Shown here: positions 43,805 through 53,190 of the stretch, piece by piece
Layout of the letters: every line of letters begins with the position of its first letter
Numbering within the stretch: position 1 is the stretch's first letter
Assembly: GCF_007829835.1 (NCBI RefSeq)
Contig: NZ_VIWP01000008.1
Span: 124,001 to 188,000, forward strand
Source: Neorhizobium alkalisoli
Lineage (GTDB): Bacteria > Pseudomonadota > Alphaproteobacteria > Rhizobiales > Rhizobiaceae
Direction of reading: 5' to 3'
DNA: 64,000 bases
Position numbers and translations under genes: made by a program
The notes under the pieces: model-generated
Database searches by the model: none
The model's input: the letters and a program-made list of their open reading frames with translations, nothing else
What the model was told of the DNA's origin: nothing

Positions 43805-46800
43805 TGCGCTACGCCGAACTTCAGACCACCACCCATTTCTCTTTCCTTCGCGGCGCGAGCAGTGCCGACGAACTCTTCGCGACCGCCAAGGAACTTGGCA
43901 TCGAGGCCCTGGGCGTCGTCGATCGCAACTCTCTCGCCGGGATCGTTCGAGCGCTCGAAGCGTCCCGCGCGACCGGGCTGCGCCTCGTCGTCGGATGCCG
44001 GCTCGATCTGCAGGATGGTCTATCCGACCGACAAGGCCGCTTACTCCCGGCTTACGCGCCTGATCACGCTTGGCAAGGGCAGGGGCGGTAAGAACAACTG
44101 CATACTGCACTGGGACGACATTCCGCTGTACGCCGAGGGGCTCATCGGCATCCTCGTTCCTGACATGCCGGACGACCTTTGCGCCGTGCAGCTCCGGCGC
44201 ATGAAGGACGTGTTCGGCGACCGCGCCTACGTCTCGCTCTGTCTCCGGCGTCGGCCGAACGACCAGATGCGGCTTCACGAGCTTTCGAACATGGCCGTGC
44301 GGCACAAGGTGAAGACGGTCGTGACCAACGACGTCCTCTTCCATGAGCCGGGCAGGCGGCAGCTCCAGGACATCGTCACCTGCGTCCGAGAGGGCACGAC
44401 GATCGACGAGGTCGGTTTCGACCGGGAACGCTTCGCCGACCGCTTTCTCAAGCCCCCGGAAGAAATGGATCGTCTGTTCCCGCGTTATCCAGAAGCGCTC
44501 GCACGGACGATGGAGATCGTCGAAAAATGCAAGTTCAGTCTCGAGGAACTCACCTACGAGTACCCGGAGGAGGCCATCGTCGAGGGAATGGACGCTCAGC
44601 AGTCTCTGGAGCACTACGTCCGCGAATGCATCCCCGACAGATATCCCGAGGGCCTGCCGCAGAAGGTCCTCCGATCTGTCCGGCACGAGCTCGATCTTAT
44701 AAAGGAGATGAACTACGCGCCCTATTTCCTCACGGTCTTCAGCATCGTCCGGTTCGCGCGATCCCAAGGCATTCTCTGCCAGGGCAGGGGATCGGCGGCG
44801 AATTCGGCCATCTGCTACATTCTTGGTGTGACCTCGATTGATCCGGAGACCAACGATTTGTTGTTCGAGCGCTTCGTGTCAAAGGAGCGTAACGAACCGC
44901 CGGACATCGACGTGGATTTCGAGCACGAACGCCGGGAAGAGGTCATCCAGTGGATCTACAAGACCTATGGGCGCGACAGGGCCGCGCTCGTCTGCACCGT
45001 CACGAGATATCGGGCGAAGAAGGCAATCGCCGACGTCGGCAAGGCGATGGGCCTCCCGGAGGACGTGACGAAGGCCTTGTCGTCGGGTCTGTGGTCGTGG
45101 TCCGAGGAAATCACCGAGAAGAACGTAACGGACCTCAACCTTAATCCTAACGACTATCGGCTCGTGATGACCTTGAAGCTCGCGCGCGAGCTCATGGGCG
45201 CGCCCCGGCATCTCGGGCAGCATGTCGGCGGCTTCGTGCTGACGCGCTCGCGGCTCGACGACCTCGTTCCGATCGAACCGGCCCGCATGGAGGACCGCCA
45301 GGTCATCGAGTGGGACAAGGACGACGTGGAAGCCTTGAAGATGATGAAGGTCGACGTTCTGGCGCTCGGAATGCTGACGTGCATGCAGAAGGCATTCGAT
45401 CTGATCCGCGAGCACAAGGGCGAGGACCTCGACCTCGCAAAGGTGAAGCAGGAGGACAGTGCCACCTACGCGATGATCCGCAAGGCCGACACTCTTGGCA
45501 CTTTCCAGGTTGAGAGCCGGGCGCAGATGTCGATGCTGCCACGCCTGAAGCCGCGCACATTCTACGACCTCGTGGTGCAGGTTGCGATCGTGCGACCAGG
45601 ACCGATTCAAGGAGATATGGTTCATCCGTATTTGAGGAGGCGCGAGGGCAAGGAGCCTGTCGAATATCCCACGCCGGAACTCGAGGCCGTCCTCGGCAAG
45701 ACCCTGGGCGTGCCGCTTTTTCAAGAGTCTGCCATGAAAGTCGCGATGGTCTGCGCCGGGTTCACGGGAGGGGAGGCCGACCAGCTACGCAAGAGCATGG
45801 CGACGTTCAAGTTCACCGGCGGGGTGTCACGGTTCCAGGCCAAGCTCGTCGACGGAATGATAAACAATGGATACACGCGGGAGTTCGCCGAGCGCACGTT
45901 CAAGCAGCTCGAAGGCTTCGGGTCCTACGGATTCCCCGAGTCCCACGCGGCGTCCTTCGCCTTGATCGCCTACGCTTCCTGCTACATCAAGTGCCATTTC
46001 CCCGAGGCGTTCGCGGCCGCGTTGATGAACTCCCTGCCGATGGGCTTCTATGCGCCCGCGCAGATCATATGGGACGCGCGCCAGCACGGCGTCGAGGTCC
46101 GACCGATCTCCGTCCAGCATTCGCGATGGGACTGCACGCTGGAAGCGATCCCCGGCACCGAGCGGCATGCCGTCCGGCTCGGCATGAGGCAGGTGACGGG
46201 ACTTGCCACACTCGATGCCGCCCGAATCGTCGCCGCCCGAGGAGAACGGCCGTTCGAATCCGTGGACGATGTATGGCGACGATCGAAGGTTCCGGCCGAA
46301 GCGCTCACTCAACTCGCCGAGGCCGACGCCTTCCGGCCCGCCTTCGGTCTGGAGCGACGCGACGCTCTCTGGGCTATAAAAGCACTCCGGGACGAGCCTT
46401 TGCCGCTTTTCGCAGCCGCCGCCGAACGCGAACAGATGGCCGTCGCCGAACAACAGGAGCCGGAAGTCGTCCTTCGCCAGATGACGGAGGGCCATAACGT
46501 CATCGAAGACTACGCGCACGCAGGGCTGACGCTCCGACAACATCCGATCGCCTTCCTCCGAAAGGATCTTGCGGCCCGCCGCATCGTGACGTGCGCCGAC
46601 GCCATGAACGCGAAGGATGGCCGCTTCCACATGATCGCAGGCCTCGTTCTCGTGAGACAGAAGCCGGGCAGCGCGAAGGGAACGATGTTCATAACGCTGG
46701 AGGACGAGACCGGCCCGGCGAACATCATTGTCTGGCCGACCCTCTTCGAGAAGCAGCGGAGGATCGTGCTCGGCGCGTCGATGATGGGCATCTACGGGAA

Positions 46801-47047
46801 GATCCAACGGGAAGGCGACGTCGTCCATCTGATCGCGAGGAAACTGTACGACCTTTCAGGAGACCTTTCGGCGCTGGCAGATCGCGATCTCGAGGTGAAG
46901 ATTCCGACCGGCCGAGGCGACGAGTTCGCCCATGGATCGCCAGGGAGCGCAGATCACCGGGACAAGGCCGTGGTGAAGGTCAGGGACATGTACGTTCCCG
47001 ACCTCCACATCGACAGCCTCAAGGTCAAGTCACGGAATTTTCACTAG
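43804..47047 (+). pseudogene. dnaE2: Error-prone DNA polymerase DnaE2, frameshifted in PHP domain
   Basis: The frame starting at 43804 reads MRYAELQTTTHFSFLRGASSADEL, the normal DnaE2 PHP N-terminus, as far as CRLDLQDG near 44020. The rest (VYPTDKAAYSRLTRLITLGK onward, about 1000 residues through polymerase, OB and C-terminal parts) lies in another frame to 47047. Family sequences have a few residues between D-G and V-Y-P-T-D that are missing here, so a short deletion (about 14 bases) rather than a one-base slip seems likely; total length 3244 is not a multiple of three. The frame-one product would stop at 44091. A restart near 44100 could only give a protein without its PHP start. Confidence 0.85.
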
Positions 47048-47122
47048 AGACGCGATAGCCGAGAACCGGGCCCTTGTCGCTTACGAGCTGAGGGACGATT
47101 CTAGTCGGGAACAGAGCTGCGA

Positions 47123-48100
47123 GTGCGCATGAGCCGAAAAAGCAAAGAAGAAGAGCGCCACCCTTCAGAGATTTCCGATTGGGAAGGTAATCAAGACGCG
47201 TTCTATAAGAAGATTTTTCTTGGATCCCCGCTCCTTCGAGGAATGATTGCCGATCGCCTCGGGTGGCAGGCGGAGGATCTGGCCGATATGGACCCACACA
47301 CGACCGAGTTCCAGTCGCGAGCGGTATCCGATGCCTTCCACGGACAGAACCCTTGGAAGGGCTTGCGTTCAGATGGGATTTACAAGTCGGCAGGGGGCTT
47401 TGCGTTAGGGATCGAATTCCAATCGACGCCGAATCATGGGATGCCGATCCGGGTTCAAGTTTACAAGACGGCGTATCTTGAGGAGCATCCAGACTTTCCC
47501 TCCGAAGATTTGAAGTTCGTCGTGGTATATTCCGGTAGTGGGCGCGGGGTTGCAGGCGACAAGCACGGCGAAGTCCGTCGCGAGGAGATCGAGTACCTTT
47601 ATCTCGATCTCAACAAGATCCCTGCCGAACAGCTCGAAGCAGACGGCCCCTATGGACTCGTCATGCGTCTCACGCGACCGGACGCCATCGATATCGGCCA
47701 GTTCCATCTTGCAGAAGATATGATAAAATCGGCGGACATCTCGGAATTGGAACAGAACAACCTATTTACCGCTTTGGTCGTTGCCGCTTCGAACAAGCCG
47801 AGAGTTTTTGCCGAGGTTCTTGAGAGATTTCAAATGAACAATGCAGTCAGAAGAAGCCTTGTCGAAGCTCTCCCCCGTCTCCGGACGATGGCGGAAGGGC
47901 AGATGATGCGCGATCGCCTGTCGTCAACTGCAGTTCGTCGGGAATGGCCGGACGAGGTACTCACATTAATCGAATACGTTCATGACGACGACCTTGACGA
48001 TCTCGATGATCGCATCCGAAATGCGGAAAAGTCTGAAGACTGGACTGATCTTATCGAGCAGGCTCAAGAGTTTGCATCTGCGGGGCCGGGGTTCCGGTAG
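47123..48100 (+). CDS. Rpn-family PD-(D/E)xK nuclease-like protein (325 aa)
   Basis: The N-terminal half contains GNQDAFYKKIFLGSPLLRGMIADRL, then SDGIYKSAGGFALGIEFQSTPNHGMPIRVQVYKTAYLEEH: the D...E-F-Q layout with following R-x3-Y of Rpn/transposase_31-type nucleases, linked elsewhere to RecA-independent recombination and phage defence. The C-terminal third is helical and acidic. GTG 47123 or ATG 47129 could start it. It directly follows the imu cassette on the same strand but is separated by 75 bases. Confidence 0.65.
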   Translation: MRMSRKSKEEERHPSEISDWEGNQDAFYKKIFLGSPLLRGMIADRLGWQAEDLADMDPHTTEFQSRAVSDAFHGQNPWKGLRSDGIYKSAGGFALGIEFQSTPNHGMPIRVQVYKTAYLEEHPDFPSEDLKFVVVYSGSGRGVAGDKHGEVRREEIEYLYLDLNKIPAEQLEADGPYGLVMRLTRPDAIDIGQFHLAEDMIKSADISELEQNNLFTALVVAASNKPRVFAEVLERFQMNNAVRRSLVEALPRLRTMAEGQMMRDRLSSTAVRREWPDEVLTLIEYVHDDDLDDLDDRIRNAEKSEDWTDLIEQAQEFASAGPGFR

Positions 48101-48111
48101 TATCCGAAAGC

Positions 48112-48408
48112 CTACGTCGGCTCTCGATTGAGGATTCTCAACGTCCTGATCTGGCTTGCCAGCGCCAGAAGGGCTTTCGCCACCGTCTCGTCGGGTATCC
48201 TTTCGATGTTGTGGATGATCTCGCCCACGACGCATTCGGTCGAACCGTCGAACGGAGCAATCTTGCCGGTCTTGTGCAGCAGCCCACGAAGAGCGCCGGA
48301 AGCTGTGACGCCCCTCTCGAGAAGACGTCGCCGTTCGGCCTGTGGCAGTTTCGGCAAGCTGTTCGCGGCCCGCACGAACTCCGAAACCAGATCGGTCGTC
48401 ACCGTCAC
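48112..48408 (-). CDS. Hypothetical helical protein, 98 aa
   Basis: MTVTTDLVSEFVRAANSLPKLPQAERRRLL... is an all-helical small protein with a central hydrophobic patch; no domain recognised. Its start overlaps the SRAP gene stop by 4 bases, so it is co-translated with it and may be linked to its repair role. Function unknown. Confidence 0.65.
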   Translation of the reverse strand: MTVTTDLVSEFVRAANSLPKLPQAERRRLLERGVTASGALRGLLHKTGKIAPFDGSTECVVGEIIHNIERIPDETVAKALLALASQIRTLRILNREPT

Positions 48409-49079
48409 AGCGGGTTCACCTCCGGGAGCGGCTTTCCTTCGAACCGCGACGAGTTCACGTCACGTGACACGCGATGGAATTCCAACCTATCGTCAAGGTT
48501 CGCCTGCAGCAGCTCCTTCGCATGCGCAGGCACCGTGCCGACATCGAGCCATTCCTTGTAGGCTTCAGGATCAAGGATGACAGGCTGTCTGTCGTGGAGT
48601 GTCTGCATCGGATCGCCCGCGGGCATCGTCACGATGGCGCAGCTCGTAGTGCCCAGCTTGTCGTTGTGCGCCCATAGGCCGGCGAACGAGAACGGCACGT
48701 CTCCCGGAAGATGGATATGCCACGGGTTTTTCTTGCCGTCGGAGGCGTCGACCGTCCATTCGTAGAAAGCGGACGCGGGGATGAGGCATCTCTTCGACTT
48801 GAACGCTTCTCGAAACGCGGGCGCGGTATCAACGGTCTCGATGCGTGCATTGAACATTGCCGCCTTCGGCATCTCCTTTGCCCAAAAGGGAACGAGCCAC
48901 CACCTGGCCTCTTCGGCGATCTGTTTTCCATCGCCGTCGTTGTGCACCATGAGCACTGGCTGGGTCGGCGCGATGTTGAACCGCGCAGCCGTATTTCGCC
49001 CGCGCTCGACATCCCAGGGAAGATCGTAGAGATCGACGAAAGCCGGCCATTCGTGTTCCAACGTAAAGCGACCGCACAT
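48405..49079 (-). CDS. SRAP/YedK-family abasic-site processing protein
   Basis: 224 residues from ATG 49079, giving the required N-terminus MCGRFT: catalytic Cys2 becomes exposed after Met removal and forms a thiazolidine link to abasic sites in single-stranded DNA. Downstream elements NTAARFNIAPTQPVL, AMFNARIETV, CLIPASAFYEW and the late H (LHDRQPVIL) fit the SOS-response-associated peptidase family (HMCES/YedK). The longer frame to 49256 would bury Cys2 and is rejected. Confidence 0.92.
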   Translation of the reverse strand: MCGRFTLEHEWPAFVDLYDLPWDVERGRNTAARFNIAPTQPVLMVHNDGDGKQIAEEARWWLVPFWAKEMPKAAMFNARIETVDTAPAFREAFKSKRCLIPASAFYEWTVDASDGKKNPWHIHLPGDVPFSFAGLWAHNDKLGTTSCAIVTMPAGDPMQTLHDRQPVILDPEAYKEWLDVGTVPAHAKELLQANLDDRLEFHRVSRDVNSSRFEGKPLPEVNPL

Positions 49080-49081
49080 CG

Positions 49082-49309
49082 TCAACGTCTCCGTAGTAAG
49101 CCGACGTCGCGTTCCAACTCGCGATTTGCGAGCACCGCGAGCATGGCGTGGTCCGCCAGTTCTACAAGCGCGGCTGCCACCTCCTCGGCCCGCCACCCGG
49201 CCGCCATCCCGGCAAGTGCGACTTCCGACACGCTGTCGGCAAGCGCTTCCTGGCATTGGAGGAAGCGATCCGGATGTATGCCGGGATGAGGAGGTGCGAT
49301 AGCTTTCAT
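49082..49309 (-). CDS. Hypothetical protein, 75 aa
   Basis: MKAIAPPHPGIHPDRFLQCQEALADSVSEVALAGMAAGWRAEEVAAALVELADHAMLA: a single helical domain after a Pro-rich start. It ends 2 bases before the SRAP gene start and is probably its operon partner. I recall related small proteins in rhizobial repair clusters, without a known function. Confidence 0.65.
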   Translation of the reverse strand: MKAIAPPHPGIHPDRFLQCQEALADSVSEVALAGMAAGWRAEEVAAALVELADHAMLAVLANRELERDVGLLRRR

Positions 49310-49449
49310 GACAAGGAGAATGGTGCCGCTTCGCCCATCGTCAAGGCGCCGCCCGCACCACCGATCCTTCGGCTCTCAGAATGAACAGGAATACCTGCAC
49401 GGTGCGGCTTCATCCGCGATGAGAAATTCTACCAGTGTCCGAAGCGCGA

Positions 49450-49671
49450 TCAAGGCAGACGAGCGGGCATTGTTTCCGCAGCAAGGCTTTCGACGAGGGC
49501 CTGTGCACGCTCCAGACAGACAAGAGGGCCCTCGACGACAGTGGCCCGCGGCTGCCGTTCTTTGAAGTCGATTACGCGGTTGCTTCCGGGCGGGCAGATG
49601 ACGGCGAAATGGCCGCTGGGGCTATAGATCGCTATCCGGTAGCCCTTGTACTCATGCACGATGCTGGGCAT
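49450..49671 (-). CDS. Hypothetical protein, 73 aa
   Basis: MPSIVHEYKGYRIAIYSPSGHFAVICPPGSNRVIDFKERQ: three or four beta strands and a C-terminal helix, the Y-K-G-Y-x-I pattern common to small rhizobial proteins of unknown role. Its start overlaps the end of the DUF1488-like gene by 20 bases. Confidence 0.65.
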   Translation of the reverse strand: MPSIVHEYKGYRIAIYSPSGHFAVICPPGSNRVIDFKERQPRATVVEGPLVCLERAQALVESLAAETMPARLP

Positions 49672-50020
49672 GTCCGGCGTCCTTGGCAGCGGGAGCCATC
49701 ATACGACGCCCAGATCGGTTTCCACCGAATGCCGCGAGCTGCGCAGGCGGCGACGACTGCACCAGCGCTTCGGTTACCCAAACCTTCTCGTCGACAGCTT
49801 CGCCACGGCGGATCGCTGCCGCCGCCAGATCGCGATAGTATCCAGCATACCGTATCAGCCTGCGAAGCGACTTCTCCGGCGGAGGAGCGGTCGCCCGCAT
49901 GGCCTCGCAGGTGACGATCACCTGATAGACGGTCGACCCGTCCGTGATGGCGAGCTGACCGTTCTCAAAGTAGATGAAGGGTTCCGGCTCACAGATTTCG
50001 AATTCTCCCAGGTCTCCCAT
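49652..50020 (-). CDS. DUF1488-like protein, 122 aa
   Basis: IYFENGQLAITDGSTVYQVIVTCEAMRAT followed by a helical LRRLIRYAGYYRDLAAAAIRRGEAVDEKVWVTEALV segment. The strand-then-helix layout recalls DUF1488, but the assignment is weak. It is immediately downstream of the second Ku gene (the stop and start share one base), so it belongs to the Ku operon. Confidence 0.55.
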   Translation of the reverse strand: MGDLGEFEICEPEPFIYFENGQLAITDGSTVYQVIVTCEAMRATAPPPEKSLRRLIRYAGYYRDLAAAAIRRGEAVDEKVWVTEALVQSSPPAQLAAFGGNRSGRRMMAPAAKDAGHAQHRA

Positions 50021-50826
50021 CAGCTCGCCTTCTTCTTTTTTTGGTCCAGTTCGAGGCTCTTCCTCAGCACGTCCATGATGTTCACGACGTTGGAAGGGGC
50101 AGCATCGCCCTTCTTGGCCTTGGTTTTCCTTTCGGGCTTCAGCGACCTCTTCTTCTCGTCGATCAGCGCCAGCAGCGCATCCTGAATCGGATCGCTGACC
50201 AACTTTGGCGACCAGGCCTTCGTCTTCTGCTTGATCAGCTTCCGCACCAGGGGCAGGGCGTCGTCGTCCGCCTCGTCGTCGATGTCCTCGAAGTAGTCGT
50301 TCTCAGGCCGCACCTCGTCTCCGAACCGCAGGGTCCAAAGTACAATACCGTTGTCGCGCGGTTCGAGAACGACCGCTCGTTCCCGGCGTCCGACGACCAG
50401 CTTGGAGACGCCGACCACGTCGGAGGCCTTCATCGCCTCTCGGATGACCGAAAACGCCTCGTCACCCACCTTGTCGCCGGGCGTCAAGAAGTGCGGCTTC
50501 TCGAGATAGATCCACGGAATGCTATCCGCCGGCACGAACTGCGAGATGTCGATAGTCTTGACGGTATCTAGCGCGACGGCATCGATCTCGTCCTCAGTCA
50601 GCACCACGTAGTCGCTCTCGCCACGGGCGTATCCCTTGCCCTGCTTGTCGTCGCGGACAGGCTTGCCTGTAACGGAGTCGACGTACTGGGACATGACCCG
50701 GTTGCCGGTCTTCTCGTTGATGGTGTGGAACCGGACCTTCTCGGATTCCGACGTCGCCGGCATCATCTCGACCGGGCAGGTGACGAGCGAAAGCTTGAGG
50801 TAGCCTTTCCAATAAGGACGTGCCAT
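50020..50826 (-). CDS. Ku protein, second of tandem pair (268 aa)
   Basis: Bacterial Ku domain: MARPYWKGYLKLSLVTCPVEMMPATSESEKVRFHTI, then KGYARGESDYVVLTEDEIDAV and a Lys-rich C-terminal tail. Ku forms a ring on DNA ends and brings in LigD for end joining. ATG 50826 is 12 bases after the first Ku gene. The two Kus share about the same plan but are clearly diverged, suggesting a hetero-dimer, as known for the rhizobial Ku2-Ku3 or Ku3-Ku4 pairs. No ligD is in this window. Confidence 0.92.
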   Translation of the reverse strand: MARPYWKGYLKLSLVTCPVEMMPATSESEKVRFHTINEKTGNRVMSQYVDSVTGKPVRDDKQGKGYARGESDYVVLTEDEIDAVALDTVKTIDISQFVPADSIPWIYLEKPHFLTPGDKVGDEAFSVIREAMKASDVVGVSKLVVGRRERAVVLEPRDNGIVLWTLRFGDEVRPENDYFEDIDDEADDDALPLVRKLIKQKTKAWSPKLVSDPIQDALLALIDEKKRSLKPERKTKAKKGDAAPSNVVNIMDVLRKSLELDQKKKKAS

Positions 50827-50838
50827 CGTCGTTCCTCC

Positions 50839-51744
50839 TCAACCGGCCTTGCGCTGCGGGGCGGCTTTTGAAGCGGCGGACTTCGCGGCCGCCCCCTGCG
50901 CTGCGCGCTGCCGTCCACTGCCAGCATTGGCATTGACGGCAGTGCGTTTCGGTTTGTCTTCGGACTTCTTCGACAGCCCGGCGCTCTCTCGGAGGGCTGC
51001 GAGCAGATCGTTAGGCTGCGAGACCTCGACCTTCTTCCGCTTCGGCAGGGACTTGCCTTCGAGCTTCGCCTTTACCAAATCGGCCAGCGCCTCTTCGTAG
51101 CGGTCGTCGAACGTCGCCGGATCGAATTCGCCGATCTTGGTGGAGATGATATGCTTCGCGAGATCGAGCATCTCGCCCTCGATTTTGATCTTAGGCACGG
51201 TTTCGAAGGCCTTCTGCGACGATCGAACTTCGTAGTCGTATTGGAGGTTGGTCGCAATCAGCCCTTTGCCGTGCGGTCGGATGAGAACCGTGCGCATGCG
51301 GCGAAACAGGACCGTCCGTGCGATGGCGGCGACCTTGTCGGCCTTCATGCCGTCACGCAGCAGGGCAAAGGCATCGCCGGAGGTCTTATCCGGCGTAAGA
51401 TAGTAGGGCTTGTCGAAATAGACGTCGTCGACCGCACCGCAGGAAATGAAAGCTTCGATCTCGAGCGTCTTGTTGCTTTCCGGAACGGTCGCCGCGATCT
51501 CCTCTGGATTGATGAGAACGTATCGGCCGTTCTCGAGCTCGAAGCCCTTGACCTGGTTCTCCTTCGGCACCGGCTCCTCGGTCTCGCTATCGACGAAGAC
51601 GCGGTTCACCCGGTTGCCTGTCGCGGTGTTGATGGTGTTGAAAGCGATACGGTCCGACGTCGACGCGGCCGTGTATAGCGCGACGCCGCAGCTCACTTCG
51701 CCTACCTTCAGAAAGCCTTTCCATTGCGCTCGATGCCCTGCCAT
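50839..51744 (-). CDS. Ku protein, first of tandem pair (301 aa)
   Basis: Starts MAGHRAQWKGFLKVGEVSCGVALYTAASTSDRIAFNTI and carries the K-G-F/Y-E...Y-V-L-I-x-P-E-E-I-A segment (KGFELENGRYVLINPEEI) of bacterial Ku. The last 50 residues are basic and low-complexity (KRTAVNANAGSGRQR), typical of a DNA-binding tail. It is the first gene of a Ku-Ku-DUF operon with a perfect 9+9 palindrome in the upstream region. Confidence 0.92.
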   Translation of the reverse strand: MAGHRAQWKGFLKVGEVSCGVALYTAASTSDRIAFNTINTATGNRVNRVFVDSETEEPVPKENQVKGFELENGRYVLINPEEIAATVPESNKTLEIEAFISCGAVDDVYFDKPYYLTPDKTSGDAFALLRDGMKADKVAAIARTVLFRRMRTVLIRPHGKGLIATNLQYDYEVRSSQKAFETVPKIKIEGEMLDLAKHIISTKIGEFDPATFDDRYEEALADLVKAKLEGKSLPKRKKVEVSQPNDLLAALRESAGLSKKSEDKPKRTAVNANAGSGRQRAAQGAAAKSAASKAAPQRKAG

Positions 51745-51792
51745 ACGCTCTACTCCGAATCACCTGGATTGCGAATCAAAGGTTCGAGCGAG

Positions 51793-51819
51793 TGATTCGT
51801 TCCGAGTCGAAACGAATCA
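51793..51819. promoter_or_regulatory. Perfect palindrome upstream of Ku operon, candidate operator
   Basis: TGATTCGTT (51793-51801) and AACGAATCA (51811-51819) are perfect inverted arms with a 9-base spacer, 49 bases before the Ku start. Two more GAATCA half-sites lie at about 51767 and 51777. Size suits a dimeric regulator, perhaps stress related. No regulator gene for it was identified. The rest of the 300 bases between Ku and the plus-strand ferritin-like gene seems gene-free. Confidence 0.5.
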
Positions 51820-52044
51820 AATTTCAATGACTTAGGAATCCGCGTTCAGAGATTGATTCATGAGCTGCGGCTCTATCTCGGCGGGTTACGAGCGCTTGCA
51901 GTAGCGTCGTTTCCGGCGATCGACCACCCTGTCATTTGCAGTTTAACGCCCGCGTGTCCGGTAGCGTACGCTTCGCACCACCACTGGAACAACGCCGAGC
52001 CCTCGGGCATTGCCGGACACCCAGTCAACAAAGAGGAGAACCAT

Positions 52045-52497
52045 ATGGTCACCATGGTCGGCAACGAAGGCAGCATCGAAAAGCTCGTGAAGGATCTCAT
52101 GTATCTCGAGCACGACGCGATCGCTGCATACGATTCATGCATCGAACGGCTCGACGACAAGACGCTTAGCGCGAAGATCGCGGATTTTAAGCAGGATCAC
52201 CTGCAGCACGTCGCCACACTGACGGAGATGGCTCGCGAGCTCGGCATCGATGCGCCGACGGAAGGCGACATGAAGCAGATGCTGACGACGGGCAAGATCG
52301 CGCTCGCCGACCTGATGGGCGACAAGGCGATCCTGAAAGCGATGAAGACGAACGAAGACGATACGGTCACGGCCTACGAGCGGGCCACCCGTCACGAAGA
52401 CGCGATCCCGGAGTCGAAGGCTTTCTTTATGAAGGCCCACCTGGACGAGGAGCGTCATCGGGCATGGATGAGCTCAACGGCCGACACCCTGTCTTGA
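52045..52497 (+). CDS. DUF2383/PA2169-like ferritin-like four-helix protein, 150 aa
   Basis: ATG 52045 has AGAGGAG 7 bases upstream. The sequence shows four helices with repeated E/H pairs: LMYLEHDAIAAYDSCIERL, FKQDHLQHVATLTEMA, DTVTAYERATRH and HLDEERHRAWM, the carboxylate/histidine pattern of ferritin-like di-iron bundles (DUF2383 type). Such proteins are often stress-induced in rhizobia. A possible EcfG promoter with a weak -10 (GGAAC 51986, CATT 17 bases on) lies upstream. Confidence 0.75.
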   Translation: MVTMVGNEGSIEKLVKDLMYLEHDAIAAYDSCIERLDDKTLSAKIADFKQDHLQHVATLTEMARELGIDAPTEGDMKQMLTTGKIALADLMGDKAILKAMKTNEDDTVTAYERATRHEDAIPESKAFFMKAHLDEERHRAWMSSTADTLS

Positions 52498-52590
52498 AGC
52501 CGCTGACCCGCGGTTTCATCTAGGGTGAACCACCGAAAAGCTTGGCCGACATTACGACATGACAGTCGCAGGTGCCGGCCCCGCGGTGAG

Positions 52591-52625
52591 GAGGGCGCTC
52601 CGTCATGACGACGTCGAGCGCCCTC
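52591..52625. repeat. Hairpin repeat, copy A
   Basis: Perfect 10-base arms GAGGGCGCTC / GAGCGCCCTC with a 15-base loop, followed by TGCGT. The same arms and the same trailing bases occur at 53558-53591. It lies 94 bases after the ferritin-like gene. Confidence 0.6.
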
Positions 52626-52682
52626 TGCGTATTCGACAGTGTTGCAACGTAACGAACCAACACGCGGTTCGTGAGATCAGAG

Positions 52683-52880
52683 GAGGCGTTGCAGCACCGC
52701 CTATAGTTGCTCGGTCGCATGCCAGGTTTCGGCGGGACCGAGCAACGTCGTAGCCAATCGTAGCTCCGGATAATGTCGGCAACCTCACCGTCGTGGCCCA
52801 GAAAGCGAAACGGTCGGCAAGGTGAAGCCTGCCGAGCATATGTGCCTTCCGTCTGGAGTTGCCGCCGCGGTGTAACGCCC
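52683..52880 (-). pseudogene. Remnant of a duplicated response-regulator/HWE-kinase pair
   Basis: On the plus strand, 20 of 21 bases around 52690-52710 match the 3' end of the response-regulator gene near 54849, and 52745-52870 match the 5' end of the kinase gene near 56600-56710. The minus-strand translation still reads E-V-A-D-I-I-R-S-Y-D-W, against E-V-A-G-I-I-R-N-Y-D-W in the intact kinase. Everything between the two ends is gone, so this is a deletion scar of an older copy of the pair. Confidence 0.65.
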
Positions 52881-52935
52881 CGACGGCAATTTGCAAAGGC
52901 GACCGTAGGTGGACGAACTAGAACGCGTTTAACGC

Positions 52936-53133
52936 TTATCGAAGAGCGTGCTCGATCCGCTCCACGTGTTGTTCTTGAGCTGGGATGCCGCGCTCTGCAG
53001 CATCGATCTCTTCGGTGGTCAGCCCCGTCGTGACTGCGACCTCCTCGAGCGAGTATCCCTTGGCAAGGCGCGCTTCCCGCAGTTTCGACGCGGGAGCGGC
53101 AATGTTCGAAACATGATCCATGTCGAAAACCAT
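52936..53133 (-). CDS. Small helix-turn-helix (XRE-like) protein, 65 aa
   Basis: From ATG 53133: a short lead, then KLREARLAKGYSLEEVAVTTGLTTEEIDAAERG, which has the helix-turn-helix spacing of Cro/CI-type DNA-binding domains and little else. No strong ribosome site; ATG 53121 is also possible. It may be a small regulator; its targets are unknown. Confidence 0.6.
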   Translation of the reverse strand: MVFDMDHVSNIAAPASKLREARLAKGYSLEEVAVTTGLTTEEIDAAERGIPAQEQHVERIEHALR

Positions 53134-53190
53134 TCGTTGTTCGAGTTTTGCTAGTGACTGATGGCGGCGCCCGGCCGTAACCGCGAGCAC

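Noticed and set aside
42176..44767. An 863-codon open frame on the minus strand across imuB/dnaE2
   Set aside because: It is antisense to genes of known families and its product has no recognisable domain; GC-rich codon bias alone creates such frames.
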